A stretch of 6,833 nt of DNA from Acidobacteriota bacterium (lineage in GTDB: Bacteria > Acidobacteriota > Terriglobia > Terriglobales > Acidobacteriaceae): assembly GCA_021810175.1 (NCBI GenBank), contig JAJZJJ010000159.1:1-6833 (forward strand), read 5' to 3'. Below, one piece after another: positions 1 through 5,270 of this stretch. Every line of letters starts with the position of its first letter. Within the stretch, counting starts at the first letter, position 1. The notes below the pieces were generated by a model. It was given only the letters and a program-made list of their open reading frames with translations, was not told the origin of the DNA and made no database searches. The translations under genes and the position numbers were made by a program.

Positions 1-557
1 AGCGAGGTGATGGGCGCGATCTTCTGCACGCGCTTCATCTGTTCGACGTTGAAATTGGAGACGCCGATGTAGCGAACCTTGCCTTCCTGCTGGAATCTGG
101 CGAGGGTTTCCCAGCCTTCCTCGATTTCGTCCTCAGGATTGGGCCAGTGAATCTGATAGAGGTCGATGGTGTCGACGCCAAGACGCGTCAGCGAGCCTTC
201 GATTTCTTCCTGGAGAGAACCGGCTTTGAGGCTGCGGTAGATTTTGCGATCGGGGAACCAGCGCATGGAGCACTTGGTGAAGACGTAGGGTTTTTGCGAA
301 CGGCCCTTCAGCGCCCGGGCGACGACTTCTTCGGAGTGACCGAGTCCGTAAATGGCGGCGGTGTCGATCCAGTTGATACCGGCATCGAGCGCGCGGTGGA
401 TGGTGTCGATGGATTCCTGATCGTCCTGGGCGCCCCATCCGAACTCCCAGTTGCCGCCGCCGATGGCCCAGGCTCCATAGCCGATGGGGGTGAGATGCAG
501 GTCGGAGTTGCCGAGGGTGCGGGTTGCGAACTTAGCGGGTGAGGTGGTGGTGGTCAT
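1..557 (-). CDS. Aldo/keto reductase, C-terminus cut by window edge
   Basis: NAD(P)H-dependent oxidoreductase of the aldo/keto reductase (TIM-barrel) superfamily, cytoplasmic; substrate unknown. Only the first 185 residues lie in the window, so the gene is cut by the window and not necessarily broken. The protein begins MTTTTSPAKFATRTLG, and the classical catalytic tetrad is visible: D65 in WIDTA, Y70 in IYGLG, K95 in FTKCS and H137 in YQIHWPN. The stretch KVRYIGVSNF at 160-169 is the family's beta-strand signature. The ATG at 557-555 is chosen because the family N-terminus follows directly and no in-frame start is seen just upstream; an AGGAG lies about 19 bases upstream, further than ideal. 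It follows the second aldo/keto reductase on the same strand after about 100 bases. The two differ clearly (YQIHWPN against YYQHRVD), so they are not a recent duplication. Family certain; substrate not predictable. Confidence 0.95.
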   Translation of the reverse strand, partial: MTTTTSPAKFATRTLGNSDLHLTPIGYGAWAIGGGNWEFGWGAQDDQESIDTIHRALDAGINWIDTAAIYGLGHSEEVVARALKGRSQKPYVFTKCSMRWFPDRKIYRSLKAGSLQEEIEGSLTRLGVDTIDLYQIHWPNPEDEIEEGWETLARFQQEGKVRYIGVSNFNVEQMKRVQKIAPITS

Positions 558-604
558 GGGTGTTTCGATGCCGAGGCTCCTTTGCAGGGTGCAGAGACGC
601 TCTC

Positions 605-610
605 ATTGTA
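605..610 (-). promoter_or_regulatory. Possible -10 box (TACAAT) ahead of the downstream aldo/keto reductase
   Basis: On the minus strand, positions 610 to 605 read TACAAT, five of six matches to the sigma-70 -10 consensus. It lies about 47 bases before the ATG at 557 in the gap between the two reductase genes. No convincing -35 hexamer is found 16-18 bases upstream, where the DNA is very GC-rich. It is a weak candidate for a promoter that would let the second reductase be expressed independently. Confidence 0.2.
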
Positions 611-620
611 AGGTGCGGGA

Positions 621-646
621 GCGCCTGGCCGGGCGCCATTTGGCGC
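621..646. other. Overlapping inverted repeats (GCGCC/GGCGC), competing hairpins
   Basis: Three complementary arms lie just downstream of the second reductase's stop: gcgcc at 621-625, ggcgcc at 632-637 and ggcgc at 642-646. The middle arm can pair with either neighbour, giving two mutually exclusive hairpins (621-636 or 633-646). Neither is followed by a T-run on either strand, so this is not a standard intrinsic terminator. It could modulate readthrough or mRNA processing between the two reductase genes, or be chance in GC-rich DNA. Confidence 0.3.
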
Positions 647-660
647 GGGTTTCGTACAGT

Positions 661-1659
661 TCAGGCGGAGCGGTCGATGGCCCGCATGGCCTGGGCCGCA
701 TAGCGTTCGCCGGCAACCTGCTCTTCAGGGATGGCGGCTTCGAGCTCGGCAACTTCGGCGGGGGTCAGGCGAATCTCCGCGGCGGCGGCGTTCTCTTCGA
801 GATAGCTGCGACGCTTGGTGCCGGGGATGGGCACGACGTCATCGCCTTTGGCGAGAACCCAGGCAAGGGCCAGCTGGGCAGGTTTGACGCCTTTGCGCGC
901 GGCAATGGAGCGGATGCTCTCGATGAGGGGCTTGTTCTTCTGGAAGTTTTCGCCGGAGGAGCGGGGATAGCGGCCGGCCCGATAGTCGTCGGCGGGCAGC
1001 GAAGCCGGATCGGTAATGGCTCCGGTGAGCATGCCGCGGCCGAGGGGCGAGTAGGGGACAAAGCCGATGCCCAGCTCGCGGACAGTGGGAAGAATTTCCT
1101 TCTCAACATGGCGCTCCCAGAGCGAGTATTCGGTCTGGAGGGCGGTGATGGGGTGGACCTTATGGGCGCGACGGATGGTCGCAGGGGAAGCTTCTGACAG
1201 GCCCAGATATTTCACCTTGCCAGCTTTCACGAGATCGGCCATGGCCCCGACGGTGTCCTCAATGGGTGTCTGCGGATCGACGCGATGCTGGTAGTAGAGG
1301 TCGATGTGATCGACGCCGAGGCGCCGGAGCGATGCATCGCAGGCGGATTGGACGTATTCCGGTTTGCCGCTGAGGCCCCAGAAGGCGGGGTCGTCTTTTT
1401 TGCGGACGTTGCCGAATTTGGTGGCGAGGAAGACCTGATCGCGGCGTCCGCGGATGGTTCTTCCGACGAGTTCCTCGTTATCGCCGATGCCGTACATGTC
1501 GGCGGTGTCCAGAAAGTCGATGCCGAGATCGAGGGCGCGGAGGATGGTTGCGGCCGATTCCTCGTCGTTACGCGCGCCGTAGAACTCGCTCATTCCCATG
1601 CAGCCGAGTCCCATGCGGGAGACGACGGCGCCCTGCGAACCAAGCTTTACCTTGTTCAT
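661..1659 (-). CDS. Aldo/keto reductase, AKR13/YakC-like (general stress / auxin-induced type)
   Basis: Complete 332-residue NADPH-dependent aldo/keto reductase, probably reducing small aldehydes or ketones in the cytoplasm. It begins [20 protein letters not shown], with the [12 protein letters not shown] start typical of the YakC/AKR13-type branch. The catalytic tetrad is intact: D51 (FLDTAD), Y56 (MYG), K81 (LATKFG) and H125 (YYQHRVDP). Later signatures are YLGLSEAS at 151-158, [10 protein letters not shown] at 204-213 and the cofactor-phosphate loop [14 protein letters not shown] at 277-290. The reading frame runs up to a GTG at 1695, but those 12 extra residues ([11 protein letters not shown]) are unlike the family, so the ATG at 1659 is preferred; neither start has a clear Shine-Dalgarno site. 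It lies 95 bases downstream of the DUF4397 gene and 103 bases upstream of the other reductase. The family is certain; the natural substrate is unknown. Confidence 0.95.
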   Translation of the reverse strand: MNKVKLGSQGAVVSRMGLGCMGMSEFYGARNDEESAATILRALDLGIDFLDTADMYGIGDNEELVGRTIRGRRDQVFLATKFGNVRKKDDPAFWGLSGKPEYVQSACDASLRRLGVDHIDLYYQHRVDPQTPIEDTVGAMADLVKAGKVKYLGLSEASPATIRRAHKVHPITALQTEYSLWERHVEKEILPTVRELGIGFVPYSPLGRGMLTGAITDPASLPADDYRAGRYPRSSGENFQKNKPLIESIRSIAARKGVKPAQLALAWVLAKGDDVVPIPGTKRRSYLEENAAAAEIRLTPAEVAELEAAIPEEQVAGERYAAQAMRAIDRSA

Positions 1660-1754
1660 AGCGGTTGGATGGCGGCCGGGGCGCAGCCGCTTCACAAATG
1701 CGGGAGGCGGTTAACGTGCCGATTGGAGAGGGAGACAGGTCCGGACGGGCCGGG

Positions 1755-2483
1755 TCAGTTCAGGTCGTCGCCAATGACGACCGTCACCGGCGGATTGCTG
1801 GTGAGCTGGGCATCCATGATGAGCACGGTGCGCACTGCACCGGCCGATAAGTCGAGGCTGGCGCTGGTGTATTTCGTTTTGGTGGTGCCGGTGGGGGTTA
1901 CGACCAGGGTGTAGGTTCCGGCGGGCACATCGAGGTAGCCGGTGATGGAGTTGGCGATCTGGTCGGTGAGCAGGGGTTTGGTTCCGGTCAGGTCGCTGCC
2001 GCCGGGGACGAGGTAGATATCCACGGGGCCGGTGGTCTGAGCCTGCTGAAGAAAGCGGAAGGCAATGTCGCCGGCGGGCGGGGTCGCGATCTGGTCGGTG
2101 AGCAGCGTGGCCGAATAGCCGGCGCCGGAGTCAGTGATGTAGATGGAATGCTCGGTGCTGGCCTGGAGGGTTGTGGCGACGGAGGCGGTGGCCTTTTTGG
2201 TGCCGGTGGGATAGATGTAGGCGGTTGTGGTTTCGGGAGCGGGCAGGAACGCGTAGTTCGTGATGCTGGGGCCGGCGATGTTTGCGGCGATGGGTGTTCC
2301 GCCCACGGTCACGTCGATGGCGGGTGCGTTGTAGGAGGCGTCAATGACGCGGACCATGGTTTCGGGGGTGACACCCTGGACGGACTGACATCCGCCGAGC
2401 AGACAGCCGAACAGGGGCAATGCCGCGACCAGAGTGGCGCCGCTCCATCGCTCCCAAAACGCCTTTCGTGCCGACCGTGCCAT
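1755..2483 (-). CDS. DUF4397-domain lipoprotein with two tandem domain copies
   Basis: Predicted secreted lipoprotein of 242 residues. A basic n-region (MARSARKAFWERW) and hydrophobic stretch (16-29) lead to a lipobox LGGC with the acylated Cys at 32. The mature part has two copies of a beta-rich unit of the DUF4397 type. The first starts at MVRVIDASYNAPAIDVTVGG (43-62), and the second at about 140, AFRFLQQAQTTGPVDIYLVP. Each contains a matching ITNY/ITGY, then PTGTK/PTGTT and a closing beta-strand (HSIYITD against RTVLIMD), offset by about 105 residues. DUF4397 proteins are surface or periplasmic proteins of unknown function. The ATG at 2483 is preferred over a GTG at 2522, since the shorter protein begins like a standard signal peptide. 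It lies 150 bases downstream of the anti-sigma gene and could be a target of that sigma factor, but nothing proves it. Confidence 0.9.
   Translation of the reverse strand: MARSARKAFWERWSGATLVAALPLFGCLLGGCQSVQGVTPETMVRVIDASYNAPAIDVTVGGTPIAANIAGPSITNYAFLPAPETTTAYIYPTGTKKATASVATTLQASTEHSIYITDSGAGYSATLLTDQIATPPAGDIAFRFLQQAQTTGPVDIYLVPGGSDLTGTKPLLTDQIANSITGYLDVPAGTYTLVVTPTGTTKTKYTSASLDLSAGAVRTVLIMDAQLTSNPPVTVVIGDDLN
1954..2105 (-). repeat. 20-bp exact direct repeat inside the DUF4397 gene
   Basis: gcgatctggtcggtgagcag occurs at 1954-1973 and again at 2086-2105, exactly 132 bases (44 codons) apart and in the same frame. On the coding strand it encodes the peptide LLTDQIA at residues 127-133 and 171-177. 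The 132-base period does not match the roughly 105-residue domain repeat, so it looks like a local copy or gene-conversion tract and not part of the ancestral domain duplication. Confidence 0.85.
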
Positions 2484-2611
2484 CGCGTTCGTGTGCCGTT
2501 GTTCCTGGTGCTGAGGATGCACTCATCTTAACCGGACGGGAGCCCGGAGAGGAAAGTTTTGCGAGTAACTGGCGGGTGATGAAACCGGATGGTCAATCCC
2601 GGGGCGGGGAG

Positions 2612-2630
2612 CTGCCAGGGGCCCTGGCTG
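2612..2630. other. Near-perfect palindrome after the anti-sigma stop codon
   Basis: gccaggg (2614-2620) and ccctggc (2622-2628) form 7-base inverted arms around a single base, with a further c-g pair at 2612/2630 across a mismatch. It begins a few bases downstream of the anti-sigma factor stop (minus strand), where a transcription terminator could sit. The loop would have to open to four or more bases, and no T-run follows, so it is at best a weak terminator; it could also be a protein-binding palindrome. Confidence 0.3.
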
Positions 2631-2633
2631 GAA

Positions 2634-2867
2634 TCAGCACTTTCGGCACTTCAGCATGATGGCCTGATGCAGGCGGTCGCGAAGCTCGTCGGGCAGTTCG
2701 TAGAGCTCGTGGCTGCGGTAGATCTGGATGGTCTTGCGGGTTGTATTCAGCGTAATCTCGCAGTGCTCGCAGCAGGCCAGGTGCGCCTGGAGATCGGCGC
2801 GGAGAGGCAGAGCCGTCTCCTGGTCGAGCATTTCATCGAGCTGTGCCAAAAACTCCGTGCAGGTCAC
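2634..2867 (-). CDS. Small soluble zinc-finger anti-sigma factor (zf-HC2 / ZAS type)
   Basis: Seventy-seven-residue anti-sigma factor expected to bind and hold the ECF sigma factor encoded just upstream. The zinc-binding anti-sigma (ZAS) motif is visible as C3 near the N-terminus followed by H29-X3-C33-X2-C36 (HLACCEHC). There is no membrane segment, so it is cytoplasmic, like RsrA- or ChrR-type regulators and unlike membrane-spanning RseA types. Two further cysteines form a CxxC at the extreme C-terminus (C74, C77), and C32 is also spare, making six cysteines in all. The start is GTG at 2867-2865; its GTGA overlaps the sigma gene's TGA stop (2866-2864), implying translational coupling and balanced production. 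The function is strongly supported by motif and neighbour. The signal, perhaps redox or metal, is an inference from the cysteines. Confidence 0.9.
   Translation of the reverse strand: MTCTEFLAQLDEMLDQETALPLRADLQAHLACCEHCEITLNTTRKTIQIYRSHELYELPDELRDRLHQAIMLKCRKC
2864..2867 (-). other. GTGA stop/start overlap of sigma and anti-sigma genes
   Basis: The sigma factor's TGA (2866-2864) and the anti-sigma GTG (2867-2865) share bases, giving a 4-base GTGA overlap. This arrangement usually means that ribosomes ending the first gene restart on the second. The same arrangement recurs between the TlpA and membrane-protein genes at 4680-4683. Confidence 0.9.
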
Positions 2868-3505
2868 TTCGCACCATCCTGGGCTTGTTTTGCGGCTCGC
2901 TGCTTAAAGTAGCGGCTGAGGCGTTCGCGCAACTGCAACCGCGCGCGCAGCAGCCGCGATTTGACTGCCGGAATGCTCAGCCCCAGCGTTTCCGCGGTTT
3001 CTTCCGTTGAAAGCCCGTCAACGTCTCGCAGCACAAACACCACCCGGAATCCCGGCGGCAGGCCCTGGATAGTTTTGCGCAGGATCTCCGCCATCTCCGA
3101 CTGCCCATACAGCGCCTCGGGATCGGGACTCCAGTCGGCGAGATCGCGCGGCATGGAGCCTTCTTCGGTTTCCACGTCTTCGTCGATGGAAACCATCTTC
3201 CCGGTACGCCGCTTTCTCAGACGCATCAGCGACTCATTGACCGCGATGCGCACCAGCCAGGTGTAGAACTTGGAATTTCCCTGGAACTGGTCCAGCTTTT
3301 CGTACGCCTTGAGGAACGCGTCCTGAACGACATCCTCGGCATCTTCGCGGTTCTGGACGATATGCTGGGCGATTCGAAAAACCTGGCGTTCGTACTGCCG
3401 GACCAGCTTTTCGAAGGCCGCCATATCGCCCTCCCGCGCCTGCTGGACGAGCAGGACGTCGGGATGCAATTCAGCCGTTCCTTGTGTTTGGATGGGAGAA
3501 GACAT
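2864..3505 (-). CDS. ECF (extracytoplasmic function) RNA polymerase sigma factor, RpoE-like
   Basis: Sigma-70 family group-4 factor of 213 residues. Region 2 spans about 27-100: FEKLVRQYERQVFRIAQ, then DAEDVVQDAFLKAYEK (core RNA polymerase binding and -10 recognition) and YTWLVRIAVNESLMRLRKRR. A linker of about 40 acidic and polar residues follows. Region 4 covers about 141-195, with LPPGFRVVFVLRDVDGLS and the helix-turn-helix TEETAETLGLSIPAVKSRLL that contacts the -35 element. The reading frame continues upstream to 3817, but that part is antisense to the CuA gene and unlike sigma factors, so the ATG at 3505 is chosen; it lacks an obvious Shine-Dalgarno site. It is coupled to the anti-sigma gene by a GTGA overlap. 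A GGAAC sequence on the minus strand at 3566-3562 resembles ECF -35 elements and might allow autoregulation. Identity certain; regulon unknown. Confidence 0.95.
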   Translation of the reverse strand: MSSPIQTQGTAELHPDVLLVQQAREGDMAAFEKLVRQYERQVFRIAQHIVQNREDAEDVVQDAFLKAYEKLDQFQGNSKFYTWLVRIAVNESLMRLRKRRTGKMVSIDEDVETEEGSMPRDLADWSPDPEALYGQSEMAEILRKTIQGLPPGFRVVFVLRDVDGLSTEETAETLGLSIPAVKSRLLRARLQLRERLSRYFKQRAAKQAQDGAK

Positions 3506-3506
3506 G
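3503..3506. other. Interlocked divergent start codons on one CATG
   Basis: Bases 3503-3506 read catg. The minus-strand ATG (3505-3503) begins the sigma factor and the plus-strand ATG (3504-3506) is the best start for the CuA lipoprotein, supported by GGGAGAA at 3494-3500. With these starts the two genes share two bases, so each gene's promoter and leader must lie within the other's coding sequence. The geometry depends on both start calls; the only later in-frame starts visible would truncate either the cupredoxin's signal peptide or the sigma factor's N-terminus. Confidence 0.6.
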
Positions 3507-4001
3507 AATGGCTTCAGAATTTCAAAAAGGGCAATCTCGAGGATTCTGGATCGAAGGGCCTGTTCCGATTCTAAATCTGTTCGGCGCACATGGGCAAAAG
3601 GGCTCCGGATTGGGGCGGCAGCCATTCTGCTGATGCTGGCCGGCTGCAAGCATCCGCCGACGTACAGCGGGCCGCCGAATCTGATCATTCGCATGGTGAT
3701 GAAGAAGTGGGCCATTGTGCCGGACCGCATTGTGATTCCGCAGGGAGCGCACGTTGAGCTGTCCATTATTTCCACGGATGTAGAGCACGGAATCGGGGTG
3801 CCGGGACTGTATATCAATCAGCCGGTGCAGCCTGGGGAGACGACGATTGTGCGTTTTCTGGCGAAGACTCCGGGAAGTTATCTGATGAACTGCAGCGTTC
3901 TGTGCGGACGGGGCCACCATTTGATGAAGGGCGTCATCATTATCACGCCGGCTCCGAAGCAGCCGGGAGAGACGGACAAACCGGGCGCGAAGCCGCAGTG
4001 A
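3504..4001 (+). CDS. Stand-alone CuA-domain cupredoxin lipoprotein (cytochrome oxidase subunit II-like)
   Basis: Envelope copper protein of 165 residues with the cupredoxin fold of cytochrome c oxidase subunit II. A long basic n-region containing R27-R28-T-W-A-K leads to a hydrophobic stretch (34-46) and the lipobox LAGC, with C48 the acylated Cys. The CuA ligand set is complete: H95 in STDVEHGIGVPG, then C130-X3-C134-X3-H138-X2-M141 in CSVLCGRGHHLM. The His-to-Cys distance of 35 residues equals that of bovine subunit II. The residue matching the conserved Glu between the two cysteines is Val132; in oxidases that Glu ligates copper by its backbone carbonyl and Mg by its side chain. The subunit II membrane hairpin is missing and no oxidase subunit I or III gene is in the window, so an electron carrier or copper-handling role is more likely than an oxidase subunit. 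A second start at 3492 is possible; 3504 has the better ribosome site. The twin-arginine (Tat) resemblance is tentative. Confidence 0.88.
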   Translation: MNGFRISKRAISRILDRRACSDSKSVRRTWAKGLRIGAAAILLMLAGCKHPPTYSGPPNLIIRMVMKKWAIVPDRIVIPQGAHVELSIISTDVEHGIGVPGLYINQPVQPGETTIVRFLAKTPGSYLMNCSVLCGRGHHLMKGVIIITPAPKQPGETDKPGAKPQ

Positions 4002-4008
4002 CGGTGGC

Positions 4009-4031
4009 GCAGCGGGGATTCCGCGGGCTGC
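4009..4031. terminator. Possible stem-loop between convergent genes
   Basis: The 31 bases between the CuA gene stop (3999-4001) and the membrane-protein stop (4035-4033) contain gcagc (4009-4013) and gctgc (4027-4031), with an alternative inner stem gcgg/ccgc (4012-4015 with 4021-4024). A shared bidirectional hairpin is expected where two genes converge so closely, but no T-run follows on either strand, so it would be a weak or factor-assisted terminator. Confidence 0.3.
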
Positions 4032-4032
4032 C

Positions 4033-4683
4033 TCAGAGGATGTTGACGGCGCGGGCGGCGAGGAGGGCGACGGTCGTGAAGGAGATGAGGGACTGGAGCA
4101 TCATGAGGACTTTGGCCCAGCGGGAGAGAACGGGGCTGTCTGTGGGAGAAAAAGCGGTGCTGGTATTGAAGGCTAGAAAGAGATAGTCGACGAAGCCGGG
4201 TGACCAGTGCTCCTCGCCCATGGCGCGTTTGGTTTCGGGGAGGAGGGTCATTTGGGGAAATAGAAAGGCTCCGTCAGTGTGGACGCCGCGGAGATCGCGG
4301 GCGTGGGGACCGCCGGCGTCGAGACGCCAGTACCAAGAGGCAAAGACGAGGATGTTGGCGATCCAGAGGGCGGCGGCGGACTGGAGCAGGTCGCGGGGAG
4401 ACTCCTTGTGGGAGGGGAGAGCGAGCAGAAGGAGCGCCAGCGAGTAGACCATGTCGACCGTGACGACGGAGGTAATGAGGATTCCAAGAATGCGATTGAG
4501 GCGGGGGCTTCCGCGGTAACGCGCCCAGACCACTGGGATCATGAGCAGGACAACGATGGCGAGGAGGAGCCAGTCCGGGCCAAAGGAGAGGGATTCAGGG
4601 ATGGAGAGACGAAGTCCGCCGACGGCGAGGAGGGCCAGCATCGCGGGCCAGCGGGGTTCGGAGCGGCGGGGCGGGTGGGTCAC
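4033..4683 (-). CDS. Six-segment integral membrane protein (DUF1345-like, pore-like motif)
   Basis: Hydrophobic protein of 216 residues with about six membrane segments, near 14-28, 38-54, 66-90, 99-119, 164-180 and 192-213. A soluble loop of about 45 residues (120-163, LDAGGPHARD to EEHWSPG) lies before the fifth. The best-marked stretch is DYLFLAFNTSTAFSPTD at 166-182, followed by LMMLQSLISFTTVALLAARAVNIL to the end. This C-terminus resembles DUF1345 and related uncharacterised proteins, and loosely the pore loop of two-helix ion channels; I cannot assign a transport function. The start is GTG at 4683-4681, overlapping the TGA of the upstream TlpA gene by GTGA, so the two are probably made together and perhaps act together in the envelope. 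It converges with the CuA gene with 31 bases between stops. Gene reality is well supported; family assignment is from memory of motif style and is moderate. Confidence 0.72.
   Translation of the reverse strand: MTHPPRRSEPRWPAMLALLAVGGLRLSIPESLSFGPDWLLLAIVVLLMIPVVWARYRGSPRLNRILGILITSVVTVDMVYSLALLLLALPSHKESPRDLLQSAAALWIANILVFASWYWRLDAGGPHARDLRGVHTDGAFLFPQMTLLPETKRAMGEEHWSPGFVDYLFLAFNTSTAFSPTDSPVLSRWAKVLMMLQSLISFTTVALLAARAVNIL
4680..4683 (-). other. GTGA stop/start overlap of TlpA and membrane-protein genes
   Basis: TGA (4682-4680) ends the TlpA-like gene and GTG (4683-4681) starts the membrane-protein gene, sharing a 4-base GTGA. It supports one operon with translational coupling and supports the GTG start of the membrane protein. 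Confidence 0.85.
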
Positions 4684-5258
4684 AGGTTTTTGAGGAAGTT
4701 GACCATTTCGGGATCGGTCCAGTTGATGGGGCCGATGACTTTGCGGCGGATGATGCCTTTGCGGTCGATGATGTAGCTTTCCGGCGGGCGCCGGGTGCCG
4801 AAGGAGAGGTTCGTCTTCTGGGAAGGATCGACGGCGGTGACGATGCCCTGGATGTGGTTGTCGATGAGGAACTGGCGATAAGCCTGGGGGTCGGTGTCAA
4901 AGCTGACGGCGACGACGACAATGTTGGGCATCTCCTTCTGGAGCTGCATGAGCGAAGGGAACTCTTCGAGACAGGGCGGGCACCAACTGGCCCAGAAGTT
5001 GAGGACGACGATCTTGCCGCGGTACTGTTTCAGCGAGACGGTCTTGTCGCCGTTGTGGATGACGAAGTCGGGAGCGACGCGGCCGATGGAGCCGGGGTGT
5101 CCGGTGCGGTTGCAGCCGGTGGCGAGCAGACAGCAGGCGAGCGGCACCAGAACCAAAAGCGCCGCGGCGCGTGTGAGGGAGCCGATCCGCAGAGGGGCGG
5201 CTTTCGCAGTTGCCGGGGAGGAGCTGCTGGCGGGAGTGGAAGGGCTGCGGCGGAACAC
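4680..5258 (-). CDS. TlpA-like thioredoxin-fold lipoprotein (thiol-disulfide oxidoreductase)
   Basis: Envelope-anchored thioredoxin-like protein of 192 residues, of the TlpA/ResA (AhpC-TSA/Redoxin) type. After a 30-residue Ser/Ala-rich n-region come a hydrophobic stretch (31-46) and a lipobox-like ATGC with C49 as likely lipid anchor. The fold begins at APDFVIHNGDKTVSLKQYRGK (62-82). The active site is W92-C93-P94-P95-C96 in NFWASWCPPCLEEFPSL; the cis-proline is probably P159 in RRPPESYIIDR, and a C-terminal helix ends the protein. Such proteins reduce periplasmic disulfides, for example in cytochrome c maturation or in preparing CuA cysteines of oxidase subunit II for copper. The start is GTG at 5258; no better in-frame start is visible and no Shine-Dalgarno site precedes it. 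It is coupled to the membrane protein downstream, faces the CuA gene convergently, and lies divergent to the glycosyltransferase. Function class is firm; its partner is an inference. Confidence 0.92.
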   Translation of the reverse strand: MFRRSPSTPASSSSPATAKAAPLRIGSLTRAAALLVLVPLACCLLATGCNRTGHPGSIGRVAPDFVIHNGDKTVSLKQYRGKIVVLNFWASWCPPCLEEFPSLMQLQKEMPNIVVVAVSFDTDPQAYRQFLIDNHIQGIVTAVDPSQKTNLSFGTRRPPESYIIDRKGIIRRKVIGPINWTDPEMVNFLKNL

Positions 5259-5263
5259 ATTTT

Positions 5264-5270
5264 TATAATA
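5264..5270. promoter_or_regulatory. AT-rich block with perfect TATAAT; possible divergent promoter core
   Basis: In otherwise GC-rich DNA, TATAAT occurs on the plus strand at 5264-5269, matching the -10 consensus fully, and TATTAT on the minus strand at 5270-5265. It sits between the divergent TlpA and glycosyltransferase genes, where promoters are required. The minus-strand box would place transcription start close to the TlpA GTG (5258), suggesting a very short or absent leader, in line with the missing Shine-Dalgarno site. No good -35 hexamer is visible on either side, so the call is tentative. Confidence 0.4.

Noticed and set aside
133..542. Open frames on both strands across the first aldo/keto reductase
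   Set aside because: They lie in other frames of a clear aldo/keto reductase with an intact catalytic tetrad, and their translations show no domain, only Arg/His/Pro-rich or Gly/Asp-rich composition typical of GC-rich shadow frames.
484..1197. 237-codon plus-strand frame opposite the second reductase
   Set aside because: Fully antisense to a well-matched reductase gene; the Gly-rich translation has no recognisable motif.
1285..1914. 209-codon plus-strand frame
   Set aside because: Antisense to the end of the DUF4397 gene and the start of the reductase; Val/Asp/Glu-rich shadow translation without domain features.
2148..2531. 127-codon plus-strand Gly-rich frame
   Set aside because: Shadow of the DUF4397 lipoprotein gene, whose signal peptide and two domain copies are clear.
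3506..3817. Upstream extension of the sigma factor frame by 104 codons
   Set aside because: Antisense to the CuA gene, where the plus strand encodes all copper ligands; the extension looks unlike sigma factor N-termini.
4279..4776. 165-codon plus-strand acidic Gly-rich frame
   Set aside because: Antisense to the membrane-protein and TlpA genes, which have coherent membrane segments and the WCPPC site.
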